Assembly: GCA_001899635.1 (NCBI GenBank)
Contig: MKVQ01000049.1
Location: forward strand, 24,996 to 88,995
DNA: 64,000 nt
From: Myxococcales bacterium 68-20
Lineage (GTDB): Bacteria; Myxococcota_A; Polyangia; Polyangiales; Polyangiaceae
Direction: 5' to 3'
Under the pieces are notes generated by a model that saw only the letters and a list, made by a program, of their open reading frames with translations, was not told where the DNA came from and made no database searches. This document shows, one piece after another, positions 8,543-16,159 of this stretch (position 1 is its first letter; each line of letters begins with the position of its first letter). The translations under genes and the position numbers were made by a program.

Positions 8543-9520
8543 ATGACGAGACGTCGGTGGTGGCCCTCCGCATGGGTCGGGCTCGTCGTGGCCCATGCCT
8601 TTCCATGCGCGGGCTACGCGGCGGAATCACGCCCTGTCGGTGTCCGGCTCTCCGAGACGCTCCACGCGGAATGCCCCACGGAACCGCCCCTCTTCGAACG
8701 CCTGAAGGCGCAGCTTCCGCACGCCTACCGGGCGTCCCCGGACGAACCGGCGTTCGACCTCGGGGTTCGGATCGAGCTTCGCGACGGTCTCAGCCACGGC
8801 ACGCTCACCTTGCTCGTCGGGGACTTCAGCGAGGAGCGAGAGGCGTCGTCGTCTTCGTGTGGTGACGTCCTCGCAGCTCTCACGATGATGGCGGCGATCA
8901 TCATCGGCGAAGAGGAGGCGCACCTCCAAGCCCCCGAGCCTCCGAAGCCGCTTCGTCCGAACCGAGCGCCACGGAAGAAGCTGCCGTCAGGTCCGGCGCG
9001 CCGGGGCGAGCGCGTTTCTTGGGCTCTCGGCGCGGGTGGGGAGAGCGACGGCACGCGCGGTCGGCTCATGCTCGCAAGATGGTTCGTGCAGGTCGGCTTT
9101 CCGGGAGCGCTCGAGCCAGCGCTGCGATTGGGGCTTGCTCGAAGCACGCGGACAGAGCTGACCTCGCCGAACGGCGTGGTCTCGACGCGATGGAGTGAGG
9201 TCACCTTCGCGTCGTGCGCGACCATGCATCGGAGAGGGGCGTTGCGCGTTGCGCCATGCATCGAGCTCGCGGTCGGAACGCTTCAGGCGAGCGTCAATGC
9301 CCCGCCGCCGGTCCGCAGCTTCTCTTATCCGTGGCTCTCCGCAGGGGCCTCGGCAACGCTCGCGTGGCGGGTGGTCGGCCCCCTCTCTGTCGAAGGATCC
9401 GTCGGCGTGCGGGTCCCTTTCATCCGAGACGAGCTGTTCTTCGAGCCGGACATGGTCGTCCACCGGGTCCCACTGTTCATTCCTTTCGGCGCCGCCGGGA
9501 TCGTCGTCGACCTCCCTTGA
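8543..9520 (+). CDS. Exported protein of unknown function upstream of an ECF sigma gene
   Basis: A 325-residue protein with a typical Sec signal peptide (cleavage likely after GYAA near residue 28). No recognised domain. The middle (about residues 40-125) includes a hydrophobic stretch ALTMMAAIIIG, followed by an Arg/Pro-rich linker. The C-terminal 170 residues alternate hydrophobic and polar residues with many aromatics and glycines, as in an outer-membrane or beta-rich domain. It ends 80 bases before the sigma factor gene and reads in the same direction, so it is probably the first gene of that operon. I do not recognise the family; a role as an envelope sensor or cargo of the sigma-factor system is a guess. 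Confidence 0.7.
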   Translation: MTRRRWWPSAWVGLVVAHAFPCAGYAAESRPVGVRLSETLHAECPTEPPLFERLKAQLPHAYRASPDEPAFDLGVRIELRDGLSHGTLTLLVGDFSEEREASSSSCGDVLAALTMMAAIIIGEEEAHLQAPEPPKPLRPNRAPRKKLPSGPARRGERVSWALGAGGESDGTRGRLMLARWFVQVGFPGALEPALRLGLARSTRTELTSPNGVVSTRWSEVTFASCATMHRRGALRVAPCIELAVGTLQASVNAPPPVRSFSYPWLSAGASATLAWRVVGPLSVEGSVGVRVPFIRDELFFEPDMVVHRVPLFIPFGAAGIVVDLP

Positions 9521-9600
9521 GGCTGAGCTCGATAAATTCGTCGAGGAGGGGCTCTTTTCCGGATAAGCGGGCTGCGAGCGAGCATTGCTCCGATACTCCC

Positions 9601-10203
9601 GTGCTCGTCGCCTCCGCCGCAAAACCCTCGCCCAGTGGGAACGAGGTCGAGAACGAGGACGACGACGTCCGTCGCAACGAGCAAGGTTCGCTGCGAGAGC
9701 GCCTCCGCCGCATTGCAGCGGAGGAGTATGAGTTCATCTGGCGATCGCTGCGGAGACTCGGGGTTCGGCCGCCGGAGACCGATGACGCTGCGCAGCAAGT
9801 CTTCGTCATCCTCTCGCCCAAACTGGCGAGTGTCGAACCCGGCAAGGAGCGAAGCTACCTCTTCAGCATCGTCATGCGCGTGGCGAGCGGATATCGACGG
9901 CGTCAGGCGAAGCGCCGTGAGGTGTCCGACGAAGCGACCGACTCTTTCCCGGTCGCCCTTCCCTCGCCGGAGGTCGACCTCGATCGGGCATTCGGCCGAG
10001 CGATCCTCGACGACATCTTGGCGAGGATGTCCGACGAGCGCCGAGCGGCGTTCGTCCTCGTCGAGCTCGAAGAGCTGACGCTCGCCGCGGCGGCCGAAAT
10101 CTTGAACGCCCCGATCGGGACGGTGGCGTCGCGAGTGGCCCGTGCGCGGGAGGAACTACGCGCGGCCATCGTTCGACTGCACGCACGTGGGCAGGGAGTC
10201 TAA
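9601..10203 (+). CDS. ECF-type RNA polymerase sigma factor
   Basis: A 200-residue sigma-70-family protein. Region 2 covers about residues 35-105 (EYEFIWRSLRRLGV, DDAAQQVFVIL, YLFSIVMRVASGYRRRQ). Region 4 covers about 145-195, with the helix-turn-helix LTLAAAAEILNAPIGTVASRVARAREEL. There is no region 3, as expected for ECF factors, which direct RNA polymerase to a small set of promoters, often in response to envelope signals. The GTG at 9601 is the chosen start; the frame stays open upstream, but earlier starts would overlap the preceding gene. The following gene begins two bases after the stop and encodes a one-TM protein that fits a membrane anti-sigma factor. Confidence 0.9.
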   Translation: MLVASAAKPSPSGNEVENEDDDVRRNEQGSLRERLRRIAAEEYEFIWRSLRRLGVRPPETDDAAQQVFVILSPKLASVEPGKERSYLFSIVMRVASGYRRRQAKRREVSDEATDSFPVALPSPEVDLDRAFGRAILDDILARMSDERRAAFVLVELEELTLAAAAEILNAPIGTVASRVARAREELRAAIVRLHARGQGV

Positions 10204-10204
10204 C

Positions 10205-11023
10205 GTGACCGAAGAAGACATCCAGCGGCTAGCACGCGGCGAGCTCGATGGTGCGGAGCTCGACCGGCTCGAGCGCTTCGTGATCGATACGGCGCGAGAC
10301 GACGTCGCCCCTTCGGCAGCCAAGGCTCGTCTCCTCGCATCTCCAGAGATGATGGGGAGCGAGCCGCCGCGCGAGCCACCGATTGGCCGCATGCTTGCCG
10401 GTCGCACCGGTCACCTCGTCGGTCTCTCGCTGCTCGTCGGTGTCGCGCTCGTCGGCTCCACGATGACCACACCCTCCGGCCGGGACGACGCACACTCCGA
10501 AGCGTCGCCGCTCCGTTCGCCGCCCACGCCGTCGACCCAGGAGAGTGCACCGGCCGAGCCCTCTTTGCCCGCTCCCCCGGTGGCCACTACTCCGCAGGTG
10601 CAGGAAGCGTCGAAGCAGGAGCCGGCCGTCGTGAGGAAGGTCGCGAATGGCCGGTCGCCAACGCGCGGGCCGGCCGAGCCGTCGATGGTTACGCCCTCTC
10701 CCGCGTCGTCGGCCTCTCTGCATCCCGATGAGCTTGCGCCGTCGACGCTCGATCGTGAGGTCGCTCGGATGACGTCCGTGCGCGCGGCGCTGGCGGCCGG
10801 CGAAGCCGAGCGCGCGCTGCAGGGACTGGCCGCGTACGAGGCCGAGTTCCCTGCCGGCGCGTTCACGATCGAGGTCTCGGTCCTGAGAATCGAAGCACTC
10901 GTCCGGAGTGGACGAGCGGCTGAAGCGCGCGACCTCGGGGCGCGCTTCCTCGCGCAGCATCCATCCGGCGCGTCTGCACGTCGAGTGACGCTCTCCTTGC
11001 AGAGCATCACGCCAATGGATTGA
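10205..11023 (+). CDS. Single-pass membrane protein, candidate anti-sigma factor
   Basis: A 272-residue protein with an N-terminal cytoplasmic part (about 1-68, acidic and helical, EEDIQRLARGELDGAELDRL), one transmembrane helix at about 70-89, a long Pro/Ala/Ser-rich periplasmic linker (about 90-190), and a C-terminal helical part (about 190-272) resembling one or two TPR units (AGEAERALQGLAAYEAEFPAG). It starts with GTG two bases after the sigma factor stop, so the pair is surely co-expressed. The zinc-binding HxxxCxxC motif of classical ZAS anti-sigma factors is absent, so the anti-sigma role rests on position and topology. Confidence 0.75.
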   Translation: MTEEDIQRLARGELDGAELDRLERFVIDTARDDVAPSAAKARLLASPEMMGSEPPREPPIGRMLAGRTGHLVGLSLLVGVALVGSTMTTPSGRDDAHSEASPLRSPPTPSTQESAPAEPSLPAPPVATTPQVQEASKQEPAVVRKVANGRSPTRGPAEPSMVTPSPASSASLHPDELAPSTLDREVARMTSVRAALAAGEAERALQGLAAYEAEFPAGAFTIEVSVLRIEALVRSGRAAEARDLGARFLAQHPSGASARRVTLSLQSITPMD

Positions 11024-11070
11024 CGATTTCATCCTGATCCCGCCACGGAGTGCAAGCTCCGACATCTCCC

Positions 11071-11077
11071 AAGGAGG
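11071..11077 (+). promoter_or_regulatory. Strong Shine-Dalgarno fixing a GTG start
   Basis: AAGGAGG lies four bases before the GTG at 11082. It is one of the few consensus ribosome binding sites in the window and supports that GTG as the start of the first lipoprotein of the five-gene array. Confidence 0.75.
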
Positions 11078-11081
11078 CTTC

Positions 11082-12299
11082 GTGAGAGGTCGTACGCTCG
11101 GGCCCGCGCTGGCCCTCCCCATCCTATTCCTGATCGCGCCATCGTGCGTCAGCCCGCGGTCTCTCGGCACTGGTTACGACCAAGACGCGGGGGCCTCGCC
11201 AAGCGATTCGTTCACCGCGGCAGACGCCGGCCCCGACGCGAACGCCGACGCGAAGAATAACCTCACGACGTATTGCCCTTCCGACACGTGCCCCGCGGGA
11301 TGGACGACCTGTTCCTCATCCCGTTTTCCCTGCGACGTGAATCTCAACATCGATCCAGCAAACTGTGGAGAGTGCGGCGCCCTCTGTCCTGAAGGAGGTG
11401 ACGGCACCTGGTACACCTGTGTCGGCGGGAAGTGCACCATCAGCTGTCAGTACGCTCCGCGGCACCTCGACTGCGACGGGCTGCCAGACAACGGATGCGA
11501 GATCCTCGCGAGCACCAACCAGAACTGCGGTGCTTGCGGACTGACATGTTTGGACCCGGACAAGCCGTGCGTCGCACAACCCCACACGGACGGCGACTTT
11601 CGCTGTGGATGTCCGCCGCCCTTCATTTTCTGTGCAGCTCCGTGGCCCCGCTGCGTCGACCCGCGTTCGGACGACATGAACTGCGGAGCATGTGGAAATC
11701 GATGCGATCTGAGCGGAGGCGGTTTGCCCTCGTACGAAAACACCACCTACGGATGCGTGGGGGGTGCATGCGACAAACTTCGCTGTGAGATGAACTGGGC
11801 CGACTGCGACCAGGACATCACGACCGGATGTGAGACCTTCGCGGTCACGACGGAGAACTGCGGGGCATGCGGACTGAAGTGCGGCGCGGGCCAAGAGTGC
11901 CTAATCAACGAGATGGGTATGCCCGAATGCATGTGCGGCCCAGGAAAGACCGTTTGCAACAAATTTTGCATCGGCGACAGCTGTAGGGGCGAGTGCCGCG
12001 ACCTGACCTCGGACCCCTACCATTGCGGGGCCTGCAACTTTTCGTGCCACTCTAACAACGGCCCATACAGCACGGCAGTCTGCTCGTTTGGCACGTGCCA
12101 GCGCAAGTGCATTCAAGGACGCGCCGATTGCAATGGAAACGTCGCGGACGACTGTGAGGTCGACACGAACAGTGACCCACGGAACTGCGGTGCGTGCGGA
12201 CGCGTATGTGATGCCATTGCCGGCCAGGCGTGCGTTGCGGGCGAATGCGTGCTCGAACCGTGTGACCCGGACCAAGACGGCGGACCGGTGGCGCGATGA
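11082..12299 (+). CDS. Cys-rich lipoprotein with Stig1-like NCGACG repeats
   Basis: A 405-residue predicted secreted lipoprotein: a signal peptide up to about Cys22, a short Asp/Ala-rich linker, then repeated units built around NCGACG (for example NCGECGALC, NCGACGLTC, NCGACGNRC, HCGACNFSC, NCGACGRVC). This pattern belongs to the Stig1-like Cys-rich family abundant in myxobacteria and often mislabelled as tryptophan synthase alpha chain in databases. The cysteines are surely disulphide-bonded outside the cytoplasm. It starts at GTG with a strong ribosome binding site and its stop overlaps the next start (ATGA). It leads five coupled lipoprotein genes downstream of the sigma factor pair. Confidence 0.85.
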   Translation: MRGRTLGPALALPILFLIAPSCVSPRSLGTGYDQDAGASPSDSFTAADAGPDANADAKNNLTTYCPSDTCPAGWTTCSSSRFPCDVNLNIDPANCGECGALCPEGGDGTWYTCVGGKCTISCQYAPRHLDCDGLPDNGCEILASTNQNCGACGLTCLDPDKPCVAQPHTDGDFRCGCPPPFIFCAAPWPRCVDPRSDDMNCGACGNRCDLSGGGLPSYENTTYGCVGGACDKLRCEMNWADCDQDITTGCETFAVTTENCGACGLKCGAGQECLINEMGMPECMCGPGKTVCNKFCIGDSCRGECRDLTSDPYHCGACNFSCHSNNGPYSTAVCSFGTCQRKCIQGRADCNGNVADDCEVDTNSDPRNCGACGRVCDAIAGQACVAGECVLEPCDPDQDGGPVAR

Positions 12300-13453
12300 A
12301 GCACCGTGAATACGTCCTCATCGCCTTGGGAATCATGGCGTGTGCATCCTCGGAGCAACAGGCGGACGCCGTCGATGACGCGTCGCGAGTTCCCGTCACC
12401 GCGCCCGACGCGGGCGAGATCCTCGACGCCGGGGACGCTGGCGACGACGTCGTCGATGGCCCCGCGTGCAGCGACTGCGAATACTTCCCCGAGACCTGCT
12501 CCGACGACGTTCTCTGTTCGAACGGTCTGTTCGGCCCCAAGGGTAGCGACAGCTTCGATCCTCGCACACAGATCAACGTGATTCGCGGCCGCTCCCCGAA
12601 CGACGTGTGGATTGCCGGGGCAATGGGGGCGATCGCTCACTTCGACGGAACATCCTGGGTCCGCTCGGACCCGGGCCATCCAGAGACGATGCGCGCTCTC
12701 TGGCTCGGCGACTTCGGCGAAGTTTCGCTCGGGATGCTGGACCGCATCTACCTGCACGACGAAAATGGCTGGACCGCCCAATACCTGATTGGACATACAA
12801 TTTCGCGACAAAGCTGGATGACATCGGCCTGGACCGCCCCAGGCTCGTCGTCGCTCTGGTGTGCGACCGTGGCCAGGGACCTTGGCGAGACCACGGGGCT
12901 CTGGCGTCTGAGTCATTCGCCATCGACGGGGTTCGCTCTTCGCCCCGGAATTCCGAACGAAGTTTGCCGTGTCGCTGGATGTTCTCAGATGCTCGCGATT
13001 CATGGGCCGTCGGCGAATGATCTCTGGGCCGTGGGGATGGGAGGCTCGATCGTCCGCATCATCGATGCCGAGAGCGAGGAGCCGAATGCCGTGGGGCACA
13101 ACAGCCAGACATGGAACTCGCTCAATGGAGTGTGGGCCGCCTCTGAGTCCGAGGCGTGGGCCGTTGGTGTCATGGGCACGATTCGTCACTTCACGGGTGC
13201 GAAGCTCTGGGAAATCGTGCCGAGCCCGACCACGGCTCGGCTGAACGCGATATGGGGCACGTCGGCGTCCGACGTTTGGGCGGTCGGCGAGGGTGCGATC
13301 GTTCTCCACTACGACGGCAAGAGCTGGTCACGTGCGAAGATCGGAGGTCTTGGAATGCAGCGCCCGAATCTCACGGCCGTATGGGCCGCGGCGCCCGGAC
13401 GTGTCTGGATCGGTGGAGAAGGCGTGCTTCTTTCCCTCGGAGGGAAACCATGA
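12296..13453 (+). CDS. Propeller lipoprotein with repeated DVWAVG-type blades
   Basis: A 385-residue predicted lipoprotein (short signal peptide, candidate lipid-anchor Cys near residue 16, then an Asp/Ala-rich linker). The remainder holds at least five blades with the motif [NS]D[VL]W[AI][VA]G: NDVWIAG, NDLWAVG, EAWAVG, SDVWAVG and RVWIGG, each followed by a strand such as IRHFTGAKLWEI or VLHYDGKSWSRA. This resembles BNR/photosystem-stability-factor-like propellers in other myxobacterial surface proteins. Start and stop both overlap neighbours by ATGA. It has no catalytic residues that I can identify; a binding role is inferred. Confidence 0.83.
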   Translation: MKHREYVLIALGIMACASSEQQADAVDDASRVPVTAPDAGEILDAGDAGDDVVDGPACSDCEYFPETCSDDVLCSNGLFGPKGSDSFDPRTQINVIRGRSPNDVWIAGAMGAIAHFDGTSWVRSDPGHPETMRALWLGDFGEVSLGMLDRIYLHDENGWTAQYLIGHTISRQSWMTSAWTAPGSSSLWCATVARDLGETTGLWRLSHSPSTGFALRPGIPNEVCRVAGCSQMLAIHGPSANDLWAVGMGGSIVRIIDAESEEPNAVGHNSQTWNSLNGVWAASESEAWAVGVMGTIRHFTGAKLWEIVPSPTTARLNAIWGTSASDVWAVGEGAIVLHYDGKSWSRAKIGGLGMQRPNLTAVWAAAPGRVWIGGEGVLLSLGGKP

Positions 13454-14763
13454 GGGGCGCATTCGTGCTCGCCGGAGGTGTCGTCTCGCTCGCCATGCTC
13501 AGCGCGGCCGCCTGCGCGGAATCGACATCGGACGAGGCCCTCGCCTCGGACGCAGGCGAGAGTGACAGTGCACTCAGTGTCCCCGAGGGAGACAGCGCAC
13601 CTCCGGACGCCGAGGCCGGAATCGACGCTGCCGTCAATCCATCAAGGTGCAGTGCAGCCGGATGGTGCGAGACGACCTTGCCGGACACGGATCTCGTGAT
13701 GAGAGATCTGTGGCCGCTGCAGAATCGAGCCTTCGCCATTGCGGAGAGCCCCACGCTCGGCGTGAAAGTCCTCGAATGGGACGATGCGAACGAAACGTGG
13801 GAGTACATCGATGACCACACGCAGAACGCGCCGGGGATGGGGGCCTACGCCGGCAAGATATGGGCACCGAACGACGACGAGGTCTACTACGGCGTCGCGC
13901 CGGGCTACATCTACCACGGTACTCGTCCCGTCCCGCCTGCGAAGGCCTGGTCATGGACTCGACAAGCACTCCCCGACAACGCTCGCCCGCCAACGCCGTC
14001 GCAGCCGAGAAACGGGTATCCGCCCTACGAGGCCATGGGGATCAACTATCCGGCCCTCGGCGTGTGGGGCACGAGTCGCGACGACGTTTACGCGTGGTTC
14101 ACGAACACCATCTTCCATTGGAAGAGCGTCGACGGCGCCGCACCGACGTGGGTCGCAGAGTACATCATCGACGACGTCAGCAGCACTGCGGAGCGCGCGT
14201 TCATTCTCGGAGCCTCGGGTATCGGTCCTGACGACATTTGGTTCGCCGGCGGCAGGAGCCGTTCCACCGCCCCCGGGTGCGGGATCGCCGTGCGAAAGAT
14301 GTCGGGCGTCTATCGGCGCGTCGCAGATGCCGCCTTGCCGAGCAACCTGTGCGTCGCAAAAGAAGGGCACTTGCTGATCGAAGGTGGGCGGCAGAAGGCG
14401 TTCCTGACGGATATCCAGCTCGTCGCACCGAACGAGGTCGTCGCGCTCAAGGGAGCTCGTGACATCGTCAAGATCTCGGTGAACGGAGACAGCTACTCGC
14501 TCGCGACCTCGAATGTTCCGCGAGAGGTCGCGGCGACCGAAACCTTCTATTCGCTCTGGGCTCGCGACGGCTCCACCTGGCTGAGCGGGCCAAGCCGGAT
14601 CGTCCGCGGGACGGATGTGTGGGAGGACGGAGGCTATCAAATTTCGACCATTTGGGCGGACGGTACGCCGGTCAACCTGCCGCTCTACAAGGTCCGCGGC
14701 ACGTCAAACGAAAACCTCTGGGCAATTGGTGTCCGATATGCGCTCCACAAGACGACTCCTTGA
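13450..14763 (+). CDS. Propeller lipoprotein, first gene of duplicated module (copy 2)
   Basis: A 437-residue predicted lipoprotein with lipobox AAAC at about residue 22 and an acidic linker to about residue 65. The body shows blade-like phrases such as GVWGTSRDDVYAWF, IGPDDIWFAGG and RGTSNENLWAIGV. Its last 66 residues align along their full length with the partial gene at 2-202. The start overlaps the upstream stop (ATGA). The stop lies 26 bases inside the following RCC1-type gene. Open frame upstream of 13450 is only the shadow of the preceding gene. The function is unknown beyond a probable surface propeller. Confidence 0.83.
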   Translation: MRGAFVLAGGVVSLAMLSAAACAESTSDEALASDAGESDSALSVPEGDSAPPDAEAGIDAAVNPSRCSAAGWCETTLPDTDLVMRDLWPLQNRAFAIAESPTLGVKVLEWDDANETWEYIDDHTQNAPGMGAYAGKIWAPNDDEVYYGVAPGYIYHGTRPVPPAKAWSWTRQALPDNARPPTPSQPRNGYPPYEAMGINYPALGVWGTSRDDVYAWFTNTIFHWKSVDGAAPTWVAEYIIDDVSSTAERAFILGASGIGPDDIWFAGGRSRSTAPGCGIAVRKMSGVYRRVADAALPSNLCVAKEGHLLIEGGRQKAFLTDIQLVAPNEVVALKGARDIVKISVNGDSYSLATSNVPREVAATETFYSLWARDGSTWLSGPSRIVRGTDVWEDGGYQISTIWADGTPVNLPLYKVRGTSNENLWAIGVRYALHKTTP

Positions 14764-16159
14764 CCGATACGCCATGGCGCCCGGCATGAGCCGGCTCCTC
14801 GCGCGCGTCACGTTCGTCGCCGGCACGTGCTGCGCGACGGCCTGCGCGGTCGCAAGTTGCACGAGCGACGAAGGCAGCGAACCTCCGCCGGAGGCCGACG
14901 CTGGGAACGAAGAAGCACCGCCCCCCACGACGACGGAGCCGGTCGATGCCGGCGTGCACGTGGAGCATCCTGACGCGGCGCCGTTCGACGGCGGCCCCCG
15001 CGACGTCGTGTGCGAGTCGTCTCGTTGCGCCACGGCGCTCGTGACGACGCTCGGCGCGAACGCGAACGATCGAGCCGAAGGCTTCTGCGCTCTCTTGAAC
15101 GATGGAACGGTGGCGTGCTGGGGCGCGAACGGGGGCGGGCAGCTCGGCCGAGGCGACGACGCCGGGAGCCTCGACGGTCCGTCGGCGGAGCGCGTCGTCG
15201 GGATCGAGGGCGCGACGCGGCTCGACCATACGTGCGCGCTCGACAAGACTGGCGCGGTTCGTTGTTGGGGAACGGGTCCGCACCTTCGCGACGGCGGCGG
15301 CACGATCACCACGGACCGAACTCCGGTGACGCTCCCTCTCGCTCCGGTCGCGACCATGGGGATCGGCGCGGAGGTCGGATGTGCCGTCGTCGACGAAGGC
15401 ATCGTCTGCTGGGGAAGGAACTTCCACGGGCAAGTCGCTCCGTTCACCTCGTCCGCTCCTGGCACGGCGCTCGCACCGGCGCCGGTCGATCTTCCACTCG
15501 GAGCGCCGATCCGGGCGCTCGTCGTGTCGAAGGCATCGTTCGTACTCCGCGAAGACGGCACCCTCGTGAGCTGGGGCGCAAACCCTCCCCTGGGCCGGCT
15601 CTCGTCGCTCTTTCCCGATCCGACTCCGACGCCGATCGACCTTGCTGGAGTCTCGTCGTTGGACTCGAGCTACGAGAGCGCGTGCGCGACGGTGGCTGGT
15701 ATTGGCTATTGCTGGGGCGATATCGTGGAGAGGCTTCACGAATACGTGAATCCAGCCGCTCCGCGCATCGACCGAGCGCTTCCGGAGCCCGTCGTCACAC
15801 CCGAGCCGATCGTACGAATTGCCACGACGCGTAGCATGTACACGAGGGGGACATACGGCATCATGTTCACCACTCCCCAGCGGTGGTGCGCGGTCGGCGC
15901 GAGCGGTGCCATCTACTGTTGGGGCTTCAACGAGAGCGGTCAGGCGGGGGATGGGACGAAGCTCGACGTCTTGTCCGATGCCGTCAAGGTCCAGGGGCTT
16001 CCCGGACCAGCGGCCGACGTGAAGACGACGCCGAACGCCACATGCGCCCTCCTGACGAGCGGCAAAGTGTACTGCTGGGGGTCGAACTACTACGGACAGC
16101 TCGGCAGCGGGAATCTCAAAGTGCCGAGCCTCACGCCACAGGAGGTGGCCCTGCCATGA
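14738..16159 (+). CDS. RCC1-repeat lipoprotein (copy 2 of duplicated module)
   Basis: A 473-residue predicted lipoprotein, paralogous over its whole length to 177-1550. It starts MRSTRRLLDRY as that copy does, has lipobox VASC near residue 40, an acidic linker, then RCC1-type blades (CALLNDGTVACWGANG, CWGTGPHLRDG, CWGRNFHGQ, SWGANPPLGRL, CWGFNESGQAGDG, CWGSNYYGQLGSG). The first 26 bases are shared with the end of the preceding gene. An internal methionine near residue 14 (MAPGMSRLL) is an alternative start. The stop overlaps the next gene by ATGA. Confidence 0.87.
   Translation: MRSTRRLLDRYAMAPGMSRLLARVTFVAGTCCATACAVASCTSDEGSEPPPEADAGNEEAPPPTTTEPVDAGVHVEHPDAAPFDGGPRDVVCESSRCATALVTTLGANANDRAEGFCALLNDGTVACWGANGGGQLGRGDDAGSLDGPSAERVVGIEGATRLDHTCALDKTGAVRCWGTGPHLRDGGGTITTDRTPVTLPLAPVATMGIGAEVGCAVVDEGIVCWGRNFHGQVAPFTSSAPGTALAPAPVDLPLGAPIRALVVSKASFVLREDGTLVSWGANPPLGRLSSLFPDPTPTPIDLAGVSSLDSSYESACATVAGIGYCWGDIVERLHEYVNPAAPRIDRALPEPVVTPEPIVRIATTRSMYTRGTYGIMFTTPQRWCAVGASGAIYCWGFNESGQAGDGTKLDVLSDAVKVQGLPGPAADVKTTPNATCALLTSGKVYCWGSNYYGQLGSGNLKVPSLTPQEVALP

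Noticed and set aside
11082..12299. Tryptophan synthase alpha chain
   Set aside because: Database labels of this kind are attached to NCGACG-repeat proteins in error; there is no TIM barrel or TrpA motif here.
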